Source of the DNA: an uncultured Eubacteriales bacterium
GTDB lineage: Bacteria; Bacillota; Clostridia; Christensenellales; Aristaeellaceae
DNA: 64,000 bases
NCBI GenBank assembly: GCA_902799045.1
Contig: CADBZH010000001.1
Location: 1-64,000 of the forward strand
Reading direction: 5' to 3'
Shown one piece after another: positions 26,429 through 33,575 of the stretch. The notes under the pieces were generated by a model. The model had not been told where the DNA came from, ran no database searches, and saw only the letters and a list, made by a program, of their open reading frames with translations. Made by a program: the position numbers and the translations under genes. Each line of letters opens with the position of its first letter. Within the stretch, counting starts at the first letter, position 1.

Positions 26429-27388
26429 ATGAGCAAGCGGATGAAACGGTGGGTCGCGCTGGCGCTGGCGCTGTGGCTGGCGGCGCTGGGCTGCGCCTTC
26501 GCCGAGGAGGCTGAGAACCGCGGCCAGAACAGGCTGAGGCTGGGCAGCTCGGTGTATACCGTGAGGATCGACGACGACTTCGTGGCCGGGGAGCTGACCG
26601 AGGCGGACATCGCCGCGGGGCAGATCGGCTGCTATCTGAACGACGAGACCGGCCTGGAGATGGACGTGTTCCAGTTCGGCAAGGAGGGCCTCAACCCCGA
26701 GCTGGCACACTTCACGCTGGAACGGGCGAACGCCGAGACGCGCGTCGAGGTGGTCTGGCCCACGGACAAGGTCAACGACATCGATATGGGCTGGTATTGG
26801 GCCGACCGCGCCCGGGAGGACGAGACGTGCCAGGTCGCGGTCTACCTGCTGGACAGTGGCGACACCTACGTGGAGCTGGTGTTCTGGCTGGCGGACGAGC
26901 GGATGGGCATGGAGGTCCTGGACATCGTGGATTCCATCGGGTACATGTCCCTCAAGCAGATCAGCCTGGGAACGTCCAGTTTTACCCTCGTGGTGCCCAG
27001 CGACTACGTGATGGGCGAAATCAGCGAAGAGGACATCGCGGACGACCAGGTGGCCTACTGGTACAGCGACGAGAGCCTGATGGACTTCGACGTCTACCAG
27101 TTTAGCAAGGAGGGCCTCAGCCAGACGCTGGCGGAGTATGTCGTGGAGGAATCCTCCACCTATCCCGCCGTGTCCGAGCTGGTGACCGACGGCGAGATCA
27201 ACGGCATCCCGGTGGCGTGGTATCGCGCCGTGGACGAGTGCGAAGAGGGCGAGTACGACACGATCACCTATATCTTCGAGAACGGCGACGAGTACATCGA
27301 CGTGGTGTTCTGGCTGGACGGCCCCACCGCCGAGGCCGAGGCGGACTTCATCATCCACAACCTGATCGACGAATCGATGTTCGACTGA
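26429..27388 (+). CDS. Secreted protein with two tandem repeats, unknown function
   Basis: A 319-residue exported protein. After a signal peptide (KRWVALALALWLAALGCAFAEE) come two homologous halves of ~130 residues: LGSSVYTVRIDDDFVAGELTEADIA...DVFQFGKEGLN and LGTSSFTLVVPSDYVMGEISEEDIA...DVYQFSKEGLS. Both contain an [I/V]-aromatic-[L/W] strand near VELVFWL/IDVVFWL. The protein is strongly acidic. GGGAGG is eight bases before the ATG. It is the third gene of a same-strand series starting with HD-GYP. I do not recognise the family. Confidence 0.7.
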   Translation: MSKRMKRWVALALALWLAALGCAFAEEAENRGQNRLRLGSSVYTVRIDDDFVAGELTEADIAAGQIGCYLNDETGLEMDVFQFGKEGLNPELAHFTLERANAETRVEVVWPTDKVNDIDMGWYWADRAREDETCQVAVYLLDSGDTYVELVFWLADERMGMEVLDIVDSIGYMSLKQISLGTSSFTLVVPSDYVMGEISEEDIADDQVAYWYSDESLMDFDVYQFSKEGLSQTLAEYVVEESSTYPAVSELVTDGEINGIPVAWYRAVDECEEGEYDTITYIFENGDEYIDVVFWLDGPTAEAEADFIIHNLIDESMFD

Positions 27389-27430
27389 TGAAGCGCACTG
27401 AAACTGAATTGAGCATGGAGGCATTTGAAT

Positions 27431-28177
27431 ATGACGAGCGTTAAGAAGATCCTGGCGGCGCTGCTGGTCGCGGCGCTCTGCCTGTCCGGCATGGCCGTGG
27501 CGCTGGCGGAGAGCGGCACGGTGTGGACCACCGGCAATGTGAACCTGCGCAAGGGCCCGGGGCTGGACTACGGCTCCATCCGCTCCATCAGCGCGGGCAA
27601 GCAGCTGGACTACGACAAGACCTCGACGGACGGGCGCGGGGTGCAATGGTACCGGGTCGAGTACAAGGGCCGCACGGGCTGGATCTCCTCCCGTTACGCC
27701 TCGACGAAGAAGCCCTCCGGCGGCAGCGGCTCCTCCAGCGCCTCCGACGGCCGGGTGACCACCACGGCCAGCGTGAACCTGCGCGCCGGGGCGGGCCTGG
27801 GCTACGAGGTGCTGCGCACCGTTCCCGAGGGCACGAGTCTGACCTATGACAAGACCTCCAAGGACGACCGGGGCGTGACCTGGTATCGCGTCACCTATAA
27901 GAAGCGCACCGGCTGGGTCTCCTCCGCCTACGCGAAGAAGGGCGGCTCGTCCGGCCGGTCCAACACGTCCTCCGGCAACAGCCAGGTAAAGACCACTGGC
28001 AGCGTGAACCTTCGCACGGGGGCGGGGCTTGACTACAACGACATCTGCAGCATCCCCAAGGGCACGACCCTCTCCTACGACGAAACCCGCAAGGACGGCC
28101 GCGGCGTGACCTGGTATCACGTCGCCTACAACGGCAAGACCGGCTGGGTCTCGTCCAAATATGCCCGAAAAAAATAA
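27431..28177 (+). CDS. Secreted protein with three bacterial SH3 (SH3b) domains
   Basis: A 248-residue protein made of a signal peptide (KKILAALLVAALCLSGMAVALAE) and three SH3_3-type domains at about 30-87, 99-160 and 183-246. Each has VNLR[K/A/T]G[P/A]G[L], an SISAG/VPEG/IPKG turn, and WYRVEYKGRTGWISSRY-like endings. Ser/Gly linkers separate them. SH3b domains bind peptidoglycan cross-bridges or stems, so the protein is probably wall-associated. It has no catalytic domain. GGAGG is nine bases before the ATG. Confidence 0.88.
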   Translation: MTSVKKILAALLVAALCLSGMAVALAESGTVWTTGNVNLRKGPGLDYGSIRSISAGKQLDYDKTSTDGRGVQWYRVEYKGRTGWISSRYASTKKPSGGSGSSSASDGRVTTTASVNLRAGAGLGYEVLRTVPEGTSLTYDKTSKDDRGVTWYRVTYKKRTGWVSSAYAKKGGSSGRSNTSSGNSQVKTTGSVNLRTGAGLDYNDICSIPKGTTLSYDETRKDGRGVTWYHVAYNGKTGWVSSKYARKK

Positions 28178-28183
28178 ACCTGC

Positions 28184-28212
28184 TTGACAAATTGCGTTTT
28201 ATGGCGCACAAT
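28184..28212 (+). promoter_or_regulatory. Sigma-A promoter of the Cys-pair/PG-binding protein gene
   Basis: TTGACA (28184-28189), 17 bases, CACAAT (28207-28212). It begins only seven bases after the SH3b gene stop, so the next gene is separately transcribed. Confidence 0.8.
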
Positions 28213-28269
28213 AGTTGAGGACTATGGCAATAAACGGAATCCATCATTGCCGGTGAGGAGGAGGAAAAA

Positions 28270-30519
28270 ATGAAGAAGCTGTTGACCATGGTTATCGCGT
28301 TGGCACTGGCGCTGATCCTGGCGCTGCCCGCGCTGGCGGACCAGCCCTATACGGGGCCGCTGCCGCTGTACGTGAACCGTGAAAAGGTGAAGGTGTATCG
28401 CGAGCCGAGCACCAAGGCCAAGAGCATCACCAAGATCAAGGGCGCGACCAGCGTCGTGCCCGAGTTCGTGAGCGACGACGGCGCCTGGATCGGCATCCTG
28501 GTGGAGGACACCAAGCATGGCGGCCAGAAGATCGGCTGGATTCAGAAGGAATTCCTGGTGGATTACTTCCCCCAGAGCCTGTGCAGCCACAAGTGGAGCG
28601 ACTGGACGGTGGAGAAGCAGGCCACCTGTACCGAAAAGGGCTACCGCTGGCGCACGTGCACGATCTGCGGCATCCGCGACGAGCAGGACACCAAGAAGAA
28701 GGACCACGATTGGGGCAAGTGGAAGGTGACCAAAGAGGCCACCTGCTCCAAGAAGGGCGAGCGCGTGCGCACCTGCAAGAATTGCGGCACCGAGGAAAAG
28801 GAAGAGTATTACGAGGATCACGACTTCGGCTCCTGGGAGATGACGAAGGAGCCCACCTGCACCGCGCAGGGCGAGCGCCAGCACAAGTGCAAGGTCTGCG
28901 GCACCGTCGAGACCCAGACGCTTGACATGCTGCCCCACGACTACGAGTATCAGGTGACCACCGAGGCCACCGACCACTCCGCGGGCGTGCGCAGCAGGAT
29001 CTGCAAGGTCTGCGGCACGAACGGCGGCGAGGAGACCTTCGATCCCGAGGGCACCCTCCGTCGCGGCGATCGCGGCGAGGGCGTGGCCCACATGCAGCAG
29101 CTGCTGGTGGAGCAGGGCTACCTGAACGCCGGCGGCGCGGACGGCGTCTTTGGCGGCGGCACAGAGAAGGCGCTGATGAAGTATCAGCAGGATCGCAGCC
29201 TGAACCCCGACGGCATCGGCTGGCCCCAGACCCTGAAGGATCTGGAGCATGACTACGGTCCCTGGCAGGTCGTCAAGCCCATGACCCGTTCCGAGTCCGG
29301 CGAGCGCGTGCGCGTGTGCCAGGGCTGCGGCTTCGAGCAGCACGAGGTGCTGGACGCCGGCACGACGCTGGAAAAGGGCGCCCGCGGCGAGAACGTGCGC
29401 GCCATGCAGCAGATCATCAAGGAAGTCGGCTATGACGCCGGCAGCTTCGACGGCATCTACGGCGGCAAGCTGGACAACGCGCTGGCGGGCTTCGCCGCGG
29501 ATCACGGCATGGTGGTGGAGGCCGGCAAGGTGCGCCCCGCCGACGTGGACGCGGTGGTGAACGCCTGGTTTGACGGCATGTCCGAAGAGACCTGGAAGGG
29601 CGAGAGCAGCACCGAAACGCCCGTGAACCTGGCCCTGACCGTGGAGCCCGCCGCCAGCTTTGACGGCAGCGGGATCACCACCTACAGCTGGTCGCTGACC
29701 AACCTGGGCAGCGAGAAGGCCAACTTCACCGCGCTGCTTCTGACCTTCGGCGAGCCGGACTTCCGCCATGAGGACCTGGTGATGGTGCTGGACGGCGTCG
29801 AGCTGGTGCCCGGCGCGGGCAACAGCGCTTCCGGCAGCTTCAACGTGGACGCCGAGTGGGGCGAGGGCAACCTGAACTTCGCCGCGATGGCGGTCTCCGA
29901 GGCCGACGGCGGCAAGTGGCTGAGCAACACCGTGACCTTCGAAAACGCCGTGAACCCCGCCGAGAAGACCGTCGCCCCGATGGACGGCGCGGTGGACGTG
30001 AACGCGCTGGCCGACGGCATCTATCCGGTGTCCTTCGACCGCGGCGACGTGCTCGCCGGCGCTTCCGGCACTTACATGAACGCCGTGCACATCTTCACCC
30101 AGGATTGGTATGACCCGGTGGACGTGACCACCCTGAAGGTGGGCGACACCATCATCGTCGAGGGCGAGCCCGTGCCGGTGCTGAGCATCGAGGAGACCGA
30201 GTACGGCTACAACGTGAACGAGGGTCAGGATGCCCGCGAGTTCTACCTGTCCGCCAGCGAGGATTCCAACGGCTTCGCCGTGCACGGCATGGACGACATG
30301 ACCACCTACACCGAGCGGGGCGTGGCCACGCTGCTGATCGATCCCTCCGCGACCTTCACGGACGCCTGGGACATCGAAAGCGACCCGGTGACCGTGGCCT
30401 ATGACGGCATCGTCGAGGCCATGCAGAGCTCCGCGAACGACTGGTTCGTGCCCTACAACACCACCGTGCGCATCGAAGGCGGCAAGGTGGTCGAGATCAA
30501 TCGCGTGTACGTGCCGTAA
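28270..30519 (+). CDS. Secreted SH3/CxxC-repeat/peptidoglycan-binding protein
   Basis: A 749-residue exported protein. The signal peptide (KKLLTMVIALALALILALPALAD) is followed by an SH3-like domain (~31-98, VYREPSTKAKS...GWIQKEFL). Residues ~104-260 hold four repeats of the form H-x-W...ATC...G...C-x-x-C-G (TCTICG, TCKNCG, KCKVCG, ICKVCG). A peptidoglycan-binding module (GTLRRGDRGEGVAHMQQLL, ~260-315) comes next, then a fifth repeat (VCQGCG), a second peptidoglycan-binding module (~363-410), and a long C-terminal region (~440-749) of beta-rich character with no recognised domain. The Cys pairs look like zinc-ribbon knuckles but lie outside the cell. No enzyme domain is seen. Confidence 0.8.
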   Translation: MKKLLTMVIALALALILALPALADQPYTGPLPLYVNREKVKVYREPSTKAKSITKIKGATSVVPEFVSDDGAWIGILVEDTKHGGQKIGWIQKEFLVDYFPQSLCSHKWSDWTVEKQATCTEKGYRWRTCTICGIRDEQDTKKKDHDWGKWKVTKEATCSKKGERVRTCKNCGTEEKEEYYEDHDFGSWEMTKEPTCTAQGERQHKCKVCGTVETQTLDMLPHDYEYQVTTEATDHSAGVRSRICKVCGTNGGEETFDPEGTLRRGDRGEGVAHMQQLLVEQGYLNAGGADGVFGGGTEKALMKYQQDRSLNPDGIGWPQTLKDLEHDYGPWQVVKPMTRSESGERVRVCQGCGFEQHEVLDAGTTLEKGARGENVRAMQQIIKEVGYDAGSFDGIYGGKLDNALAGFAADHGMVVEAGKVRPADVDAVVNAWFDGMSEETWKGESSTETPVNLALTVEPAASFDGSGITTYSWSLTNLGSEKANFTALLLTFGEPDFRHEDLVMVLDGVELVPGAGNSASGSFNVDAEWGEGNLNFAAMAVSEADGGKWLSNTVTFENAVNPAEKTVAPMDGAVDVNALADGIYPVSFDRGDVLAGASGTYMNAVHIFTQDWYDPVDVTTLKVGDTIIVEGEPVPVLSIEETEYGYNVNEGQDAREFYLSASEDSNGFAVHGMDDMTTYTERGVATLLIDPSATFTDAWDIESDPVTVAYDGIVEAMQSSANDWFVPYNTTVRIEGGKVVEINRVYVP

Positions 30520-30538
30520 GGAACGGCGCAGAGCGACG

Positions 30539-30571
30539 GCGCGGCGGCCTGCTTCGGGCAGACCGCCGCGC
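30539..30571 (+). terminator. Hairpin terminator after the CxxC-repeat protein gene
   Basis: GCGCGGCGGCCTGC and GCAGACCGCCGCGC form a 14-bp stem with one mismatch and a TTCGG loop, 20 bases after the stop. The T-tract is weak (ATTCATC). Confidence 0.55.
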
Positions 30572-30606
30572 ATTCATCGGGTGTGACAGTTCTGTGACGG
30601 TTCGCG

Positions 30607-30615
30607 GGGTATAAT
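30607..30615 (+). promoter_or_regulatory. Probable promoter (-10) of the secreted-protein gene
   Basis: TATAAT at 30610-30615 lies 47 bases before the ATG at 30663. The -35 is not clear; two TGTGAC motifs (30582 and 30593) lie upstream with an 11-bp period and could be a regulator site. Confidence 0.55.
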
Positions 30616-30662
30616 GGCCTCGCAAACGAACAGAAAACGACCTGTGACAGGAGGAAACGAAC

Positions 30663-31892
30663 ATGAAGAAACTGCTTGCGATCCTGATGGCTGCCGCGCT
30701 GTGCCTGATCGGCTTTGCGATGGCCGAGGAGGAAGCGGCTGGCGGGAAGGTCAGCAGCGAGATCGAGAACGGCGAGTTCGTCATCCGCGTGAACGCCGGG
30801 GACGATCTGGCATGGGTTGCCGACGATATGGCGCAGGATCCCTCCGTGGTGAAGCTGGCCTCTGCCGACAACGTCGACGGCGCCTTCGTGGCCCGCTACG
30901 CCCCGGTGGGCGACGGCGACGTGACCGTGGGCGTGCGCCACTACACGGGCATTGCCTGCGACGAGATGATGACCTGGGATCTGCACGTGGAAAACGGCGC
31001 GGTGACGGAGACCACCGGCGGCTCCTACACGGCGGGGTCGGATGTAGGCGTCTCCGACGCCTACCTGCTGGGCGAATGGCTGGAGGCGGAGACCCAGTTC
31101 ACCCAGATGACCATCGAAAAGAACCCCGAGCGCGGCTGGGACGTGGAGATCGCCTCCCCGATGACCCACGGCGCCTACATCTTCAAGACCACCGTCCAGT
31201 ATGACTGCGAGCTGAACAGCTTCGTCTACGACAAGGGCAAGTTCTGGGATGTGCCCATCACCGATTCCGAGGAGGAAGTGGAACTGGGCGAGGCGGCGAT
31301 CGCCGGTACCACCGGCTCCCTCACCTTCGTGGGCGACGATGAGAACCTGATGCTGGAGTGGTACGACGACGAGCATCCGGACGCCATCATCCGGTTCGAG
31401 AAGGCCGGCGCCGAGGCGGCGACGGAGGGCGAGCTCTACGCCAATTCCGAGAGCGATCTGATGTTCATGTACGATCCCGCGGCCTTCGAGGTGACCTTTG
31501 AGGACTTCACCGACGACGAGGACACCGTGGTTCTGGGCTTCCAGGACGCCTCCTGGGGCGAGGGCTACATCAAGCTGTATCTGGCGGAGGCGGACGAGAA
31601 CTCCGGCTTCCCCACCCGGGAGAGCTTCGCGGAGATGGAAGAGGCCCTGGGCATCCAGGTGGAGCAGATGGAAACCTGGAGCAACTTCTCCAACGTGTTC
31701 ACCTACACCGTGCCCGATGATGGCTCGACCGAGACCGTCTTCATCGCGCCCGTCTATGACGACGATGGCAGCGAGATCGATGACGTGCTGACCGTCACCG
31801 TCGCCACCAGCCTGCTGGACGACGAGGAGACCGCCATGGCCCGCGACGACGCCATCAGCGCCGTGCTGGACACCCTGGAGGTCGTCGATTAA
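30663..31892 (+). CDS. Secreted acidic protein of unknown function
   Basis: A 409-residue exported protein with signal peptide KKLLAILMAAALCLIGFAMAEE. The N-terminal ~90 residues form a beta-sandwich-like region (FVIRVNAGDDLAWVADD...VTVGVRHYTG) resembling protease-inhibitor-like Ig folds; this is only an impression. A middle lipocalin-like region (YLLGEWLEAETQFTQMTIEKN) is followed by a C-terminal domain (FMYDPAAFEVTFEDF). Aspartate and glutamate are very abundant. AGGAGG lies seven to eight bases before the ATG. It is followed by a terminator. Confidence 0.65.
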   Translation: MKKLLAILMAAALCLIGFAMAEEEAAGGKVSSEIENGEFVIRVNAGDDLAWVADDMAQDPSVVKLASADNVDGAFVARYAPVGDGDVTVGVRHYTGIACDEMMTWDLHVENGAVTETTGGSYTAGSDVGVSDAYLLGEWLEAETQFTQMTIEKNPERGWDVEIASPMTHGAYIFKTTVQYDCELNSFVYDKGKFWDVPITDSEEEVELGEAAIAGTTGSLTFVGDDENLMLEWYDDEHPDAIIRFEKAGAEAATEGELYANSESDLMFMYDPAAFEVTFEDFTDDEDTVVLGFQDASWGEGYIKLYLAEADENSGFPTRESFAEMEEALGIQVEQMETWSNFSNVFTYTVPDDGSTETVFIAPVYDDDGSEIDDVLTVTVATSLLDDEETAMARDDAISAVLDTLEVVD

Positions 31893-31908
31893 GGGTAAAC
31901 CACTTCAT

Positions 31909-31940
31909 GCCGGGAACGCGGTTTCGCTTTCCCGGCTTTT
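31909..31940 (+). terminator. Rho-independent terminator
   Basis: GCCGGGAA (31909-31916) pairs with TTCCCGGC (31929-31936), followed by TTTT, 17 bases after the stop of the secreted-protein gene. Confidence 0.8.
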
Positions 31941-32083
31941 ATTTGGTTCTTCACGGAATGTTGAGGGATGCCGACTCCCTCCGTCAGCCCTGCGGGCTGC
32001 CACCTCCCTCGGTGATGGAGTCTGATACGCCTGTCTTCACCGCCCAAAGGCTCCCGTCCCGGCTCCCGTATTGGCTCCCTCTT

Positions 32084-32194
32084 TGAGGGAGCTGGCTGGC
32101 CGAAGGCCAGACTGAGGGAGTTCAGGGGAGCTGGCTGGCGAAGCCAGACTGAGGGAGTTCAGGGGAACTGGCTGGCGAAGCCAGACTGAGGGAG
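32084..32194. repeat. Three tandem copies of a 37-bp hairpin repeat
   Basis: GAGCTGGCTGGCGAAGCCAG-ACTGAGGGAGTTCAGGG occurs three times with ~37-38 bp spacing. Each unit contains the small hairpin CTGGC-GAA-GCCAG. Upstream, 31950-32083, are inverted relatives (CTCCCTCGGTGATGGAG). The 334-base region 31893-32227 between convergent genes contains no gene. Confidence 0.85.
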
Positions 32195-32227
32195 TTGACT
32201 GAATCTCCACAGGAAAGCGTGAATAAC

Positions 32228-33040
32228 CTATTCGCCGTCCTCCATCGCCCAGCTGAGCTCGTCCAGCTCGGCGTGGAGGGTTTCGGCCCAGCTGTACTGG
32301 CTCATGTAGTCGCCCAGGTAGTGATACCTGGACGCCTTTTTTTTTGCCAGCCAGTCGTAGAGGTCGCAATCGATCTTCTCCGCGGCGATGCCCAGGCTGC
32401 CGCGCTGCTTCACGATGATGCCCGACAGCTTCAGCTTCGTCATCGTGTTTTGCAGATCCTGGCGCAGGTTGCTCAGGTAGGAGGCCTTTTTCTCCGGGTC
32501 GCCGTCGTCCTCCCACAGGGTGCCGATGATCTCGCCGTTGGTGGTCTGCGCGCCGCGATTGTTCACCAACAGCGCGACGATCTCCTTGGTGCGGGAATAC
32601 TTGAAGGCCACAGGCTTGCCGTCCACGAACAGCTCGAAGTTGCCGAAGGTCTGGGCGAACACCCGCTTCCGGACGCCTTCGACGGGCGGATGCCGCAGGT
32701 CCGCCAGCTCGTGCCGCAGCAGAAAGGCCGAGGCGGGCTTCATGATGTAGCCGCTGGCGTGCAGCGAAAGCGCGTCGAAGGCTTCGTCCGTCCCCTCCGA
32801 CAGGAAGATCAGGTTCACCTGGGGGTAGAGCTCCTGGAGGTATTGCCCCAGGTCCAGGCCGTTCAGCTCGGGCAGCTCGGTTGCCAGGAAGGCGATGTCG
32901 ATCTCCTGCTCTCTGGCCGCGGCCAGGGCCTCCAGGCTGTCCGTGAAGCCCAACAGCCGGGCGTCGGGCCGCAGCGCCGCGATGGCCTCGCGCAGCTGCT
33001 CAAGGGCGCGTTCCTCCCTATCCGCCAACAGAATGGTCAT
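32228..33040 (-). CDS. Response-regulator-like protein with pseudo-receiver and winged-helix domain
   Basis: A 270-residue protein. Residues 1-115 follow the receiver fold (TILLADREERA, IAFLATELPELNGLDL, VNLIFLSEGTDEAFDA, SGYIMKPASA). The expected phospho-acceptor Asp in the FLD position is Ala (FLATELP), while the switch Ser/Thr and Lys are kept, so phosphorylation is unlikely. Residues ~130-235 form an OmpR/SARP-type winged helix (FGNFELFVDGKPVAFKYSRTKEIVALLV). The ATG at 33040 has GGAGG seven bases upstream and overlaps the previous stop (ATGA). A run of nine A residues encodes the KKK near 32336-32344. It is the last gene of the peptide-export operon and may regulate it. Confidence 0.8.
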   Translation of the reverse strand: MTILLADREERALEQLREAIAALRPDARLLGFTDSLEALAAAREQEIDIAFLATELPELNGLDLGQYLQELYPQVNLIFLSEGTDEAFDALSLHASGYIMKPASAFLLRHELADLRHPPVEGVRKRVFAQTFGNFELFVDGKPVAFKYSRTKEIVALLVNNRGAQTTNGEIIGTLWEDDGDPEKKASYLSNLRQDLQNTMTKLKLSGIIVKQRGSLGIAAEKIDCDLYDWLAKKKASRYHYLGDYMSQYSWAETLHAELDELSWAMEDGE

Positions 33041-33531
33041 AATGCGCCCTCCGTGAATTCGACGGTCCGGATCTGCTGATGCCGCCGCTGCTCCGGGGTC
33101 ATGTGAAGCGGGTCCGCCTCGCCCACCAGCAGCATGCCGCCGCCTGTGCGCATCGCCTCGTGCAGCGGCCCCGCGCACAGGTCGGAGATCACCAGCGCGG
33201 CGAAACGGTCGTAGTTGTCTTCGTCGATGACGGGGAAGTGGTGGCCCATGCGATACCAGTGGGCCGGGTCGAAGCCCATCTCGCCGGTGTACAGGCGGTC
33301 GGCGGTGGCCTCCACCTCGTCGGGGCCGGCCACGCTGCCGGGCTCGAGGTGGAAATCGTCGCAGAACAGCATGGCGTAGGCGCGCAGGATCTGCGTCCGC
33401 ACGGTGAAGGCGCGCCCGCCGCGCTCGACGGTGGAATCCATGATGCGATAGTAGGTCTCCTGGGCGGCCTCGTCGGCGTCAAAGCGAACGATGGCGTCGT
33501 AGAGCGCGCGATTGATCAGTGGGTGTGCCAT
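33037..33531 (-). CDS. Unknown protein of the peptide-export operon
   Basis: A 164-residue soluble protein with no signal peptide, rich in His, Asp and Tyr (HHFPVIDEDNYDRFAALVISDLC). No family is recognised. The ATG at 33531 follows GAGAGGTAG; its stop overlaps the start of the pseudo-receiver gene (ATGA), so the two are translationally coupled and probably work together. The upstream neighbour is the second ABC exporter, 44 bases away. It could be an immunity, sensor or leader-binding protein, but nothing in the sequence decides this. Confidence 0.7.
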   Translation of the reverse strand: MAHPLINRALYDAIVRFDADEAAQETYYRIMDSTVERGGRAFTVRTQILRAYAMLFCDDFHLEPGSVAGPDEVEATADRLYTGEMGFDPAHWYRMGHHFPVIDEDNYDRFAALVISDLCAGPLHEAMRTGGGMLLVGEADPLHMTPEQRRHQQIRTVEFTEGAL

Positions 33532-33575
33532 ACAACTACCTCTCAGTGCAAATTGTCTTCCATGCGGCGGCGCGC

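Noticed and set aside
32084..32194. Tandem units considered as a CRISPR array
   Set aside because: The ~37-bp units are contiguous with no unique spacers between them, and no cas genes are near.
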